A stretch of DNA of 64,000 bases from Carnegiea gigantea (lineage: Eukaryota; Streptophyta; Magnoliopsida; Caryophyllales; Cactaceae). The notes under the pieces were generated by a model. That model made no database searches. It was not told where the DNA came from and worked only from the letters and a program-made list of their open reading frames with translations. Both the position numbers and the translations under genes were made by a program. How positions within the stretch are numbered: the stretch's first letter is position 1; each line of letters begins with the position of its first letter. Positions 1-12,162 of the stretch are shown here, piece by piece. The stretch spans positions 1 to 64,000 of the forward strand of contig JAKOGI010001190.1 of NCBI GenBank assembly GCA_029747015.1, written 5' to 3'.

Positions 1-202
1 AAAAAAAAAAAACCAAACAAAAAAACCACCCAAATAACATCTTCTGTTATGCCTCCTAGCATTCAAGTACCAGCTATGTTATTAAAAGAGCCCCCCCCCC
101 CCCTTTTGATAATTAGAATAGCCAGAAGACAGCCATGACAATCAATTACAAAAAAAGATATATTGATAGCCCAGCTTTTCTGAATAATCAAAACCCCTTA
201 AA

Positions 203-600
203 CACATTTTCTAGATAATCATAAAAGATCCCAAGTTCCAAGTAATGGACAACAGGGACGGATTCAAAGGCAAAGAAGAACTTTGCCACTAACTGATAAC
301 AACAAAGTAATGGCATCCTTGTTCAAAGATTAAACTTAATTGTTAATCACCACCAAACCCCGCCCTCCACCCCCCCCCAAAAAAAAAAAAAAAAGTGCAC
401 ACAGATCGCCATTTTCCACCTTAAGCACATTTTCTAGATAATCATAAAAGATACCATTTTCCAAGTAATGGGCAACAGGGACGGATTCAAAGGCGAAAAA
501 GAACCCTTCTACTAGTAATTGGTAACAATATAGAAATCGCATCCTTGTTCAAAGATTAAACTTAATTGCCAACAACCATTAACCCTTTCCCCAACCCCCA
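203..600. repeat. Local tandem duplication of about 170 bp
   Basis: A block beginning with acattttctagataatcata at about 203-372 is repeated at about 427-597 with scattered differences. Both copies keep the phrases acagggacggattcaaagg and catccttgttcaaagatta and both end in C-rich/A-rich runs. No exon was recognised in either copy. It probably lies in an intron or flank of the gene whose possible first exon is at 899-1123. Confidence 0.7.
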
Positions 601-898
601 ACCCAAAAAAAAAAAAAAAAGGATAGAAAACGTGCACACACATGGCCAATAGAAACAGGCATCCAGAAGAAGCTTTTCCAGGGATTTTACAGAAATCAAG
701 CCATAATTCTAAATCTTTGTCAGCTAAATGAGAAGGATTTCCAAATTAATCGAATTAGGTTAGTGGCGCATATTGAGCATTTCGAATCTAATGATGAACA
801 AGAAACTGATGTTCCAATTTTATGATTAGGAATCATATTCAGATCATCAAAATATATGCAGAATCAAATGGGGACTAATTCGTGGCAAAGGCATGATC

Positions 899-989
899 CT
901 AAACAAGAAGGAGGCGCAAGAAGAGATGCATGAATGTACAAATCAGCAAAACTTCGAACATCGGAACATATCGCAACTGCACAGAACAC

Positions 990-1031
<42 letters not shown>

Positions 1032-1123
1032 GAGAACCTCCGAGAAGATCGGAAGAGAGAGAATGGAAGGCGGAAGAAGGTGGAGTTGCCACTAATTGAA
1101 GGCAGATGCAGCGCCGCGGTCAA
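899..1123 (-). CDS. Possible first exon with a transit-peptide-like N-terminus; gene runs off the left edge
   Basis: On the minus strand an ATG at 1123 opens a frame beginning MTAALHLPSISGNSTFFRLP and continuing into a stretch rich in Ser, Arg and Phe with no acidic residue, which is the composition of a plastid transit peptide. The frame then runs into an AG/CT microsatellite (986-1029) that reads as Ser-Leu repeats, so the real exon probably ends near there; I could not fix the splice donor. No later exon of this gene was recognised in 1-890. The call rests only on composition and on the position of the CT-rich tract, a common feature of plant 5' leaders. It could be a chance frame. Confidence 0.3.
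986..1029. repeat. AG microsatellite
   Basis: An almost uninterrupted AG dinucleotide run. A second purine-rich AG patch follows at about 1184-1215. Such tracts are common in plant 5' untranslated regions. Confidence 0.9.
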
Positions 1124-2154
1124 TGGCCATGGTCAAACTTAGTCAACCTCAAGCATGTCTGCGTGAGAGCGATTGTGTCAGAGGGAGAGAGAGAGAGAAA
1201 GCGAGAGAGGGAAGATGAGTGGGAAGGAGACGGAGGGAAGGAGCAGAATCAGAATAGTCATCAGTCATGTGCCGGAGGTAAAAACCAAATATTGATTAAA
1301 ATTTTAAGAGGATCATATGTAATTGCGATCGTATTATGCAGAAATTAATTTTTTAACTGGGTAATTTTTTTATCATACGGATGGAACAATTGTCTGACTA
1401 GAACATCATAGTGATAAGAATGAGGACCTATCTTATACCGACAATAATTTTAAATTAGTGTTCTCTGAGTAGAATGTGTATGTCCGATAGAATACTAATC
1501 GTATTATATCAACATGTTTATCAAATATAGGAGAAAATAATACAAAGCGAACACATATGTGGATGGTATTTTGGTATTTCAGGTATTTATGCCTTAACTC
1601 GTGTAGATTTATCAATTATTAAGTTTAACATCTATAAATTTACATTGCTACAGGTTAAAGTATAGATAGTAAGTTTTTCATAAGGATAAATGCAATATAC
1701 TTAATCCTATTTCCCATCATATGATTCAGTAATGTAGTAAACATATTAGTTATTAAAACTAGCTAAAACCCGTGCGTTGTTCCGGGATTAAATTTTTGAA
1801 TAAGTAAATGGTACTTTAAAAGTGTCGTTGAATAATTGTTGGGTCGACGTCAATCAATTGATATAAAGAAATAATAAAAATTTTAGTCTAACTCAAAAGA
1901 ATTGGGGTAAGTAGCGAAAACACTATCACAACTACTTTTTTTTTCATTGAGGCAATTTTTTTAAAAAAAAAGAGGTTTCAAGCATACATGTTTTCTTGGG
2001 TATATACCCCAACATTGCATCAGATTTGAATTTTTAAATAATAAAATGGATATTTTAAGAATAACATTACATTATTATTAATGTCAATTCTCTATAACCT
2101 TTATAGAAAAATTATTTGTTATTTCTAAATTGTCTTGAAAATTTGCATATAACT

Positions 2155-2303
2155 GTGTGTGTGTTTGTACATACTTACATACCCACGTAACTACACACAT
2201 ACATACACACATACATACACACACACACACACATATATACATACTTGTGTGTGTGTGTGTGTGTGTATGTGTGTGTGTGTGTGTGTGTATATATAATATA
2301 TTA

Positions 2304-2343
<40 letters not shown>

Positions 2344-2383
2344 TATATGTCTTGTGTGTGCCTATATAATATATATACCCTAT

Positions 2384-2437
<54 letters not shown>
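2155..2437. repeat. Compound microsatellite (CA, TG, AT)
   Basis: Long CA/CATA, TG and TA runs inside Helitron unit 1. The matching tract in unit 2 is at about 5656-5869 and also contains a CT run at 5771-5808. Translations of these tracts are dipeptide repeats and are not genes. Confidence 0.9.
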
Positions 2438-2440
<3 letters not shown>

Positions 2441-4328
2441 TGCAAAATAAACCATTAACGTTGTCATATTGGCGAAAACTACCTCTACCTGTTTGAGCAT
2501 AAAACACATTAAGTTCCAAAGTTTCAATCATAAAACCAATTTTTTTATTTGACCCCTAATTGCAAGTATTTAAGAAAATTCTTGTTAATCCTATTCTATC
2601 CAGGTGATGAATGAAAAGAATTAAAAAAAAAAAGAAACATATTTTGTACCATATATATGGACTTTGGCATTTAGGAAAAAAGAAAAGAAGTTTAGTTTAA
2701 AGAGATTGTCATTAACCTTAGTAACACAAATTAGTGTTTAGCTAGTTTTCTTTACGGAAATTCATTATGGGTTACATTTGTAAAATGTGTGACAAAAACA
2801 TAAGAAGAATTAAAACCATGGAAACATTTATTATTATACTAAGCTAATTAGACGTCATAATAAACTTTTAATATTTATGAACGTGTTGAATGTCATATAA
2901 TTTTTTATTTATCAATCACATCAATCCAAGTTCCGCCCCGCCCTCCCCCTCCCTCCCTTAAAAAAAGGTACAGCTGCACTAATTTACACATTTGTTTTTA
3001 GGGTAGGGGACGGGGGAGGGAAGGGACACACAATCAATAACGCTAACTTAGAGCAAACCCTTTAACAATTTTGGACATCTAATACGCCGTAATTATTCAA
3101 AATTCTATATGCTCTCTCCATTTTGTTTTGTTTGAGGAGGTGTTGCACAAATACATTGCACCAACACGATTAAATCCCTAGCATCCTTTGCCCAAAGTAT
3201 AGATTTCTAATTTCTTTCACCTCCATCTCATACAGTAGCGACCCAATTGTGCAAACATCCTTGAAGGTATGAGTGAGCACAAAAACCAAAGTCGAAAAAT
3301 CAAACTGAAAAACCCAAAGACCAAACTGAAAACCCGGTTAACTGGTTCGACTTTCTAAAAAAGTCGGTTTGGCTAATCAAACCAAAAAAAATTTAGAATT
3401 TCGGTTTTGATTTCGGTTCGACCACATATGTGTGTGTGTCAATATATATATATATATATATATTCTGCATAATAAACCATTAACATTGTCATATTGGCGA
3501 TAACCACCTCTACCTATTTGAGCATAAAACACATCAAGCTGTAATGTTTCAATCATCAAACCAATTTTTTTATTTGACCCCTAATTGCAAGTATTTAAGA
3601 AAATTCTCGTCAATCCTATTTATCAAAGTGATGAATGAAAAGAATTTAAAAAAAAAAAAAATAAACATATCTTGTACCATATATATGGATTTTGGCATTT
3701 AAAAAAAAAAAGGAAGGAAGTCTAGTTTAAAGATATTGTCATTAACCTTATTAACGCAAATTAGTGTCTAGCTAGTTTTCTTTACGAAAATTCATTATAG
3801 ATTACATTTGTAAAATGTCTGACAAAAACATAGGAAGAATTAAAACCATAGAAATATTTATTATTATACTAAGCTAATTACACGTCATAATAAACATTTA
3901 ATATTTATGAACGTGTTGAATGTTATGTAATTATTTATTTATCAATCACATCAATCTAAGTTCTGCCCCACCCTCCCCCTTCCTCCCTTCCCAAAAAGGT
4001 CCAGCTGCACTAATTTGCACATTTCTTTTTAGGGCAAGGACAGGGGAGGAAGGGACACACAACCAATAACGCTTACTTAGAGCAAACCCTTCAATAATTT
4101 TGGACATCTACTACGCCGCAATTCTTCATAAATTCTATATGCTCTCTCTATTTTGTTTTGTTTGAGGGGGTGTTGCACAAACACATTGTATCAACACGAT
4201 TCAATCTCCATCATGCTTTGCCCTAACGTATAGATTTCTAATTTCTTTCACCTCCACCCCATTTAGTAGCGACCCAATTGTGCAAACATCCTTGAAGATA
4301 GAAGTGTGCACAAATTTGTATATAAATT

Positions 4329-4372
<44 letters not shown>

Positions 4373-4440
4373 TATACATATACATATACATGTATGTGTG
4401 TTGGGGGGGCGCGGGGATGTTGTCTGTACAATGCATGGAG
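2438..4440. repeat. Two direct copies of a roughly 1-kb repeat inside Helitron unit 1
   Basis: A block starting at an AT run followed by tctgcaaaataaaccattaac begins at about 2439, and again at about 3463 as tctgcataataaacc. Both copies share the ordered landmarks tttgacccctaattgcaag, taccatatatatgga, tgtaaaatgt and gcgacccaattgtgc. The left copy ends with an extra segment (about 3266-3440) rich in gaaaaacccaaag and cggtttggct phrases that the right copy lacks. Confidence 0.85.
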
Positions 4441-5695
4441 GTATAATATAATTAAGTAGTACGAATTGTAATAATACTCAATCTACAATGTTTTTTTGTT
4501 TTTGTTTGGGCGTGAATTCAGACGCTTTGTTAATGTTGATGAGTTTTGATTGTTTATTTATATTGTATCTATAATTTATGAAATTTCGCTAAGCACTATA
4601 AAATGGAATTTTTATAGGTTATCCTTTTTGGGTATAAATGAAAGCATATAGATAAACTATTGACAGTATTTAATTTATACAAAAATTGGAAATATTGTTT
4701 ATTTGGATTTTATGTATAACACAAATTCTTATTCTATAAATTTGTATCTTTTATTAAAATATTTTTGACAACATACTAATCAATTTATGAATAACAAAAA
4801 ATAATAAGTTTAAAAATAAAGATAGTACTCACTTTAAAAGTAAATGTGTAAAACTTTTATTATCTGATTTTACACTTGGTTGATTGATGATATAGATTCT
4901 ACCATTTACCTATCATAAATGAGCCCTAAGTTTATGTTTGAATTGAGGGAAACCATGATGGGGAATTTTTTGAGAAGTTGGTCTCAAGGAGTTAATGTGT
5001 GAGAGGGAGAGAGAATCAAGGAAGTTACTAATGAAATTTTTTTGGATCCATAGGAGACACAAAAGGTAATACAATAGGGGAGAAGGGAATCAAACATGGG
5101 ACCTAATGCACCCAATACAATTTTTTATTTTTTAAAAATTAATTAAATTTTTGATTGATGGTTGAGATTTGACAGAGTATTTGATCAAGGATTGTAACTA
5201 AGTCAACCTCCTAAAATCACTCTCATGCAAGTCAACCAAACATTTCTTTTATATTATAACTTGCTAAGACCCGTGCGTTGCTCAGGGATTAAATTTTTGA
5301 ATAAGTAAATGGTACTTTAAAAGTGTCGTTAAATAATTGTTGGGTCGACGTCAATCAATTGATATAAAGAAATAATGAAAATTTTAGTCTAACTCAAAAG
5401 AATTGGGGTAAGTAGCGAAAACACTATCACAACTACTTTTTTTTTTCATTGAGGCAATTTTAAAAAAAAAAAGAGGTTTCAAGCATACATGTTTTCTTGG
5501 GTATATACCCCAACATTGCATCAGATTTGAATTTTTAAATAATAAAATGGATATTTTGAGAATAACATTACATTATTATTAATGTCAATTCTCTAGAACC
5601 TTTATAGAAAAATTATTTGTTATTTCTAAATTGTCTTGAAAATTTGCATATAACTGTGTGTGTGTTTGTACATACTTACATACCCACGTAACTAC

Positions 5696-5730
<35 letters not shown>

Positions 5731-5767
5731 TACGCACATATATATACATACTTACATACCCACGTGT

Positions 5768-5825
<58 letters not shown>

Positions 5826-5828
5826 GTA

Positions 5829-5868
<40 letters not shown>

Positions 5869-5871
<3 letters not shown>

Positions 5872-6869
5872 TGCAGAATAAACCATTAACGTTGCCATAT
5901 TGGCGAAAACTACCTCTACCTGTTTGAGCATAAAACACATCAAGTTCCAAAGTTTCAATCATAAAACCAATTTTTTTATTTGACCCCTAATTGCAAGTAT
6001 TTAAGAAAATTCTTGTTAATCCTATTCTATCCAGGTGATGAATGAAAAGAATTAAAAAAAAAAAAAAAACATATTTTGTACCATATATATGGACTTTGGC
6101 ATTTAGGAAAAAAGAAAAGAAGCTTAGTTTAAAGAGATTGTCATTAACCTTAGTAACACAAATTAGTGTTTAGCTAGTTTTCTTTACGGAAATTCATTAT
6201 GGGTTACATTTGTAAAATGTGTGACAAAAACATAAGAAGAATTAAAACCATGGAAACATTTATTATTATACTAAGCTAATTAGACGTCATAATAAACTTT
6301 TAATATTTGTGAACGTGTTGAATGTCATATAATTTTTTATTTATCAATCACATCAATCCAAGTTCCGCCCCGCCCTCCCCCTCCCCCCTTAAAAAAAGGT
6401 ACAGCTGCACTAATTTATACATTTGTTTTTAGGGTGGGGGACGGGGGAGGGAAGGGACACACAATCAATAATGCTAACTTAGAGCAAACCCTTTAACAAT
6501 TTTGGACATCTAATACGCCGCAATTATTCAAAATTCTATATGCTCTCTCCATTTTGTTTTGTTTGAGGAGGTGTTGCACAAATACATTGCACCAACACGA
6601 TTAAATCCCCAACATCCTTTGCCCAAAGTATAGATTTCTAATTTCTTTCACCTCCATCTCATACAGTAGCGACCCAATTGTGCAAACATCCTTGAAGGTA
6701 TGAGTGAGCACAAAAACCAAAGTCGAAAAATCAAACTGAAAAACCCAAAGACCAAACTGAAAACCCGGTTAACTGGTTCGACTTTCTAAAAAAGTCGGTT
6801 TGGCTAATCAAACCAAAAAAATTTAAAATTTCGGTTTTGATTTCGGTTCGACCACATATGTGTGTGTGT

Positions 6870-6929
<60 letters not shown>

Positions 6930-7800
6930 TGCATAATAAACCATTAACATTGTCATATTGGCGATAACCACCTCTACCTATTTGAGCATAAAACACATCA
7001 AGCTGTAACGTTTCAATCATCAAACCAATTTTTTTATTTGACCCCTAATTGCAAGTATTTAAGAAAATTCTCATCAATCCTATTTATCCAAGTGATGAAT
7101 GAAAAGAATTAAAAAAAAAAAAGAAACATACCTTGTACCATATATATGGATTTTGGCATTTAGAAAAAAAAGAAAAGAAGTCTAGTTTAAAGATATTGTC
7201 ATTAACCTTATTAACGCAAATTAGTGTCTAGCTAGTTTTCTTTACGGAAATTCATTATAGATTACATTTGTAAAATGTCTGACAAAAACATAGGAAGAAT
7301 TAAAACCATGGAAATATTTATTATTATACTAAGCTAATTACACGTCATAATAAACATTTAATATTTATGAACGTGTTGAATGTTATGTAATTATTTATTT
7401 ATCAATCACATCAATCTAAGTTCCGCCCCACCCTCCCCCTTCCTCCCTTCCCAAAAAGGTCCAGCTGCACTAATTTGCACATTTCTTTTTAGGGCGGGGA
7501 TAGGGGAGGAAGGGACACACAACCAATAACGCCTACTTAGAGCAAACCCTTCAATAATTTTGGACATCTAATACGCCGCAATTCTTCATAAATTCTATAT
7601 GCTCTCTCTATTTTGTTTTGTTTGAGGGGGTGTTGCACAAACACATTGTATCAACACGATTCAATCTCCATCATGCTTTGCCCTAATGTATAGATTTCTA
7701 ATTTCTTTCACCTCCACCCCATTTAGTAGCGACCCAATTGTGCAAACATATATGTGTGTTGGGGGGGCGCGGGGATGTTGTCTGTACAATGCATGGTCTC
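5869..7800. repeat. Two direct copies of the same roughly 1-kb repeat inside Helitron unit 2
   Basis: The same pair of blocks recurs at about 5870-6870 and 6927-7800. The left copy here is closer to the left copy of unit 1 (both carry the extra segment) than to its own neighbour. The internal duplication therefore came before the duplication of the whole unit. The right copy has lost the CA/TA tract present at 4330-4395. Confidence 0.85.
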
Positions 7801-8526
7801 GAGGTATAATATAATTAAGTAGTACGAATTGTAATAATACTCAATCTACAATGTTTTTTTGTTTTTGTTTGGGCGTGAATTCGGACGCTTTGTTAATGTT
7901 GATGAGTTTTGATTGTTTATTTATATTGTATCTATAATTTATGAAATTTCGCTAAGCACTATAAAATGGAATTTTTATAGGTTATCCTTTTTGGGTATAA
8001 ATGAAAGCATATAGATAGACTATTGACAGTATTTAATTTATACAAAAATTGGAAATATTGTTTATTTGGATTTTATGTATAACACAAATTCTTATTCTAT
8101 AAATTTGTATCTTTTATTAAAATATTTTTAACAACATACTAATCAATTTATGAATAACAAAAAATAATAAGTTTAAAAATAAAGATAGTACTCACTTTAA
8201 AAGTAAATGTGTAAAACTTTTATTATCTGATTTTACACTTGGTTGATTGATGATATAGATCCTACCATTTACCTATCATAAATGAGCCCTAAGTTTATGT
8301 TTGAATTGAGAGAAAACATGATGGGGAATTTTTTGAGAAGTTGGTCTCAAGGAGTTAATGTGAGAGAGAGAGAGAGAGATCAAGGAAGTTACTAATGAAT
8401 TTTTTTTGGATCCGTAGGAGACACAAAGGGCAATACAATGGGGGAGAAGGGAATCGAACCTGGGACCTAATGCACCCAATACAACTTTTTATTTTTTAAA
8501 AAATAATTAAATTTTTGATTGATGGC

Positions 8527-9912
8527 TGTTGAACGGTAAATTTACCTATTTTACGTGCCTCTTTCACCTACTTTTCGCTCGTATAATAACTTAATCTTTA
8601 GAATTTTTACTCGTTTTATTTATGTTTTGTAGGAAATAACTCTAAATCGAGCAAACGTCGCGGAAAGGGACAAAGATAGGACAAAACGATGAAAATCAGC
8701 GAAAACGGGCAAAACACAGCAGAGAAGGACAGTGCACGGCCGACCTGCAGGGAGGCACGACCGTGCACTGGCGGCAGAAGCCACGCACGGCCAGGCGCAC
8801 GGCCGTGCGTGGTGACGCACGGCCGTGCGTCAGGCCTGGGTTCGCGATAAAAGCCCCTTTTTCGGGCGTTCATGGGAGAGTTCGTTCGGGGTTTCTCCTT
8901 GGGCGATTCTTAGGGTAGTTTAGGTTAGGTTTATCCAATAAAAACCTCAATAGGAGGATTAGATTAGGATCTCAGTTGTTTGTATTTTGGGATTCTTGCT
9001 TGTGGATTTCAAGTTCTTCAATCAATTCAAGCATAAGTTTCCCTCTTCCTTTTCTCTATTTATTTCATTGTTCTTGTTTATGTTTTGTTAGTTTTAATTC
9101 TTGTATTTGATTTGCCTAAGTTTATATGTTTGGTTTTCATTGTTGATTCATGTTATCTAGTTGTTTGAATTCGTTTTATTTCATTGCCTTTGTTTCGTTC
9201 TTCGTGTTCATGTTCTTATTTGTTAGTTTAGGTTTTCATTCGTTTTTGATGATTAGTTGTTAGATTTTGTTGGCTTGGATTGTGATTAGCCTCTTGATGG
9301 CTAATTAATCTTGTACTAGGCCTAATCATGCCCAATCTTTGCCTAGAACATAGAGTTTTCCTTCACGCCCGCCAAGTGTTCGATGAAATGCCTGAGAGGG
9401 CTTTCATCCATATTTTTGGGCGATTGACTTATGCTGAGAGGTGAGGTCAATTTGCTAGTGTGGGAGAGGGAATAGCCGAGTTCGGGACACGAAAGTAGTA
9501 TCCGAATCGAGTTAGGTCCGGGGTTGCTAGTTTTGTGGTTTAACTCGCCTAACCCCACGAAAGTAGGTGGTTACACGAGTTAGACTAGCTCATGACCCTT
9601 GAGAGAGGGCTTGGGCGGTCTTTGATGGTGCAACCGACCATCTCTTGTTCATGGTGTGGTTCGGGTAGGTTAGGACCTGTCTTGATTAGTTGGTTCATCA
9701 CTTGGTGAAATCACAACTCCAAGTCGTTTGTTTCTATATTTGTAGCGTAGTTTAGTTTCCCCTTCTCACCCTTCGATCCTGCCTAGCTTGAGACGCTCTA
9801 GTGAACTCTGGGAGTTGGAAACCCAATTCCCTGTGGACGACACCCCAAGTACTCAACGACATACCTTGCACTTGGGGTTTATAAATATTAAAACTCTGTT
9901 TTTCTCGCAACA
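8527..9912 (+). mobile_element. Solo LTR of a Ty3/gypsy-like retrotransposon, 1,386 bp
   Basis: The segment begins TGTTG and ends CAACA, and interrupts sequence that is continuous in Helitron unit 1 (compare 5145-5185). It is flanked by ATGGC (8522-8526) and ATTGC (9913-9917), a 5-bp target duplication with one mismatch. It carries a TATA-like box at 8847-8852 and a 3' end with the phrase ccctgtggacgac shortly before the terminal CGCAACA, which is characteristic of Athila/Tat-type gypsy LTRs. No primer binding site, internal region or second LTR is present, so it is what remains after recombination between two LTRs. Confidence 0.88.
8731..8852 (+). promoter_or_regulatory. Palindrome cluster upstream of the LTR TATA box
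   Basis: In the U3 part of the solo LTR, a GC-rich patch contains ACGCACGGCCGTGCGT (8815-8830, perfect palindrome), CGCACGGCCGTGCG (8796-8809) and inverted partners gtgcacggcc and accgtgcac near 8731-8768. An ATAAAA box follows at 8847. The motif repeats suggest protein-binding sites of the retrotransposon promoter; no factor is identified. Confidence 0.5.
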
Positions 9913-10255
9913 ATTGCTGAGATTTGACAGAGTATTTGATCAAGGGTTGTAACTAAGTCAACCTCCTAAAATCACTCTCATGCAAGTCAACCAAACATTT
10001 CTTTTATATTATAATAGATTACCAACACTACATACCCACTTATATAAATCAAATAGCAAAGAAAGTATGAGCAAAAACAAACAAAACCAAATTATATTTT
10101 AATTAACATAGGCCCATCTGTTTATTAGACGACCCCAAAAACTAGTAGTATACTAGTATGTATAATAATATTTGATAGTACTCAATCGGACCATCTTCAA
10201 CCCCTTCTATTTCAACTCATTTTGTTAGGTGGCACCCTCCTACACAAAGTTCATA

Positions 10256-10612
10256 AAACTCAACTTTGACGGATCGTTCATCAACTCCTCAACAACAGCA
10301 AGCTTTAGTGTACAAGATTAGATTGGTAAACTACTAAAGGTTGGCGCAGCTTACTATAGCAAGACTTCAGTACCAATAGTACAAGCTAGAACACCCCATG
10401 ACGGCATATGGCCAGCTGTCCAAGAGGGGTTTCACCAATTGATAATTATTGAAGGTGATAACAAAATAATCATCCAAGGTTTTGAGGGAAAGATTTACAT
10501 GTCTTGACAGATTCGTAATGTTATTATGGATGTCCAAGCGTAGAGAAATCAAGACATTCAAATTAGCACCAACAATATATTGAAAGAAGCTAACATGGCA
10601 ACGGACTGGCTC
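10256..10612 (+). pseudogene. Degenerate RNase H domain (plant RVT_3 type)
   Basis: One frame reads KLNFDGSF near the start, IIEGDNKIIIQG in the middle and ILKEANMATDWL at the end. These are the ordered motifs of the plant reverse-transcriptase-associated RNase H domain: first catalytic Asp in NFDGS, second in EGDN, and the C-terminal EAN..ADWLA signature. The frame is broken by three in-frame stops, and the expected Glu between the two Asp motifs is not obvious. This is an inactive remnant, either of a LINE or of a captured domain; no flanking element ends were found. Confidence 0.8.
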
Positions 10613-12162
10613 CCAATTTTTGGCACTCCATCATGCATTCATTCTCATTCGATCTATGTTTCTCATCGGTCCTTAGCACAGTTCGAACTCAGTATGTAAT
10701 TGGATGTACTCTCACGAGAAGAGGCATCTAGCAATATGATAGCAAAAACTCATAAATATTGGAGGAAATAATATGTGTACATTACCCTCATGTGTGGTAT
10801 GATAGTTCAGTCATACCCCTTTATCGTTCTGTCAATTCGGGTGGGTCGATCAAATATAGATCGGGTGGAGTTCGGGCAAAATACGAATTGAGTGTATTCT
10901 GAGTTCGGATAAAATACTTGTGTGTGCATTTTTTATTTTGCGGTTTTCAGGTCAGTCCAATAGGATCATAGCACCTTTTCTATAAGTTATTTTTCTTTCG
11001 CCAATTACGAAAACTTGGCATATTTATTTCTTAATAACTTATCCGTAATTTATAAAAGAGTATATCAATTGCATTTTCGCAAAATATTCGAACTTTTCAT
11101 GTGATATGTTGCCATGTACAGTAAGCAATGGGACACGTCCCGATTAGGTCCAACGGGCTGGTCGTTTAAAACAAGAATAATAAAGGGTCATGTGTCAGCC
11201 CACTAATGACACATTTAATGAGTCAATATTTTCGTAAATCTACCTATTATGTTACTTCACATATTGTAATTGCTCAAATTTACCACAAATAGATTATAAG
11301 CAAAATAATTATTACAGGGAGTATTTACGCACATTTGTTCAATTCACGAGTTAGTCTTGTCGAGCCCATTTTTTCACAAGGAAAAGTTCAACCCAACCTA
11401 ATCTTACCCATACAACCTATTGTTTTCCCGAGCACCGTACTTCAATTCCGGTTACAATGAGAATAAATAAATTAAAGATATACTACAATTACAATTACTA
11501 TTTTAAATTTTCCACTATAATACCAAATATTTGGATTTCGTGTACTACTTAACATGTGATTATGACTACTGCACGAATAGAAATATATGAATCGCCATGT
11601 TCATTTCACCACAATATAACAATCTGATTAGCACATTTTCAATGCGCTCTCACTAATTATATTTATTTATTTTACACTACTTGATTAGCTGATTTTGATT
11701 AATTAGACAATTAATAAGTTACACGATATTATTTTATGAGACGGGAGCTAATAAGAGAAAGTGTATTTGAACAAGCGATAGCTACGCAACGTCTATTTAA
11801 AAGATGCGATATAATGGACAATCATTCCTACCATGGAAGATCAGCAATAGCAAAATCAAACAAGCAATAGAACATTCAATCCACGTCAAAAACATGTTTC
11901 TATTGTCTACACCCAACATTCAATCCACAAGCCAGCGATGCCGTCCCAACCGTTGGAACAGCGCTGCGTGGAGCGCAAGGCCCACAAGCAGCAGGGACTC
12001 CTCCAGTTGTTGCTGCTCTTAGAGAAGTGGAACATCATAAATACACACCGAGCTCATCTTCTCCAAGCTACTTGGTAATCACTGGGAATCTTTTTACAAT
12101 TGCAACTTTCGAAACTACCCGACATAGTACAGTGATATTTACACTCCCCCCTGTCGTTCATA
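10613..12162. other. Intergenic stretch and 3' flank of the DUF1350 gene
   Basis: AT-rich sequence with no exon or element ends that I can support. Reading the minus strand, overlapping AATAAA-type signals occur at about 11659-11672, roughly 490 bp past the DUF1350 stop codon. They could be its polyadenylation signal. Confidence 0.4.

Larger units (their letters stand above)
1759..5259 (-). mobile_element. Non-autonomous Helitron-like unit 1 (left copy of a head-to-tail pair)
   Basis: Read on the minus strand, the unit ends with a GC-rich imperfect hairpin (complement of 1769-1786, arms CCCG and CGGG), then TTTTAG, then CTAG (1759-1762), followed by a T (1758). This is the Helitron 3' end: hairpin, CTRR terminus and insertion before T. 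The unit holds no Rep/helicase gene, so it would depend on enzymes made elsewhere. It contains two copies of a roughly 1-kb internal repeat and long AT, CA and GT microsatellites. Its far end abuts the 3' end of unit 2 at about 5259 with no host sequence between. Confidence 0.72.
5260..10018 (-). mobile_element. Non-autonomous Helitron-like unit 2, interrupted by a solo LTR
   Basis: This is a near-identical copy of unit 1, about 3.37 kb once the solo LTR at 8527-9912 is removed. Its 5' end, read on the minus strand, starts TCTATTATAATATAAAAG at 10018 and is preceded by A, the canonical Helitron 5'-TC start. Its 3' end near 5260 has the same hairpin (from 5269), but the terminal CTAG reads CAAG, and the following unit-1 5' end lacks its first four bases. 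The two units are therefore joined directly. The predicted empty site is A (1758) followed by T (10019). Confidence 0.7.

Noticed and set aside
336..542. Minus-strand frame containing FESVPVAHYLENGIF
   Set aside because: It spans a local duplication whose other copy does not keep the frame, and it runs into a poly-T derived Phe stretch; no splice sites fit.
2084..2527. Frames of 60-147 codons across CA/TA microsatellites (also 4201-4431, 5585-5962 and 6731-7023)
   Set aside because: Translations are Tyr-Ile, His-Thr and Cys-Val dipeptide repeats from microsatellites inside a Helitron; no protein signature.
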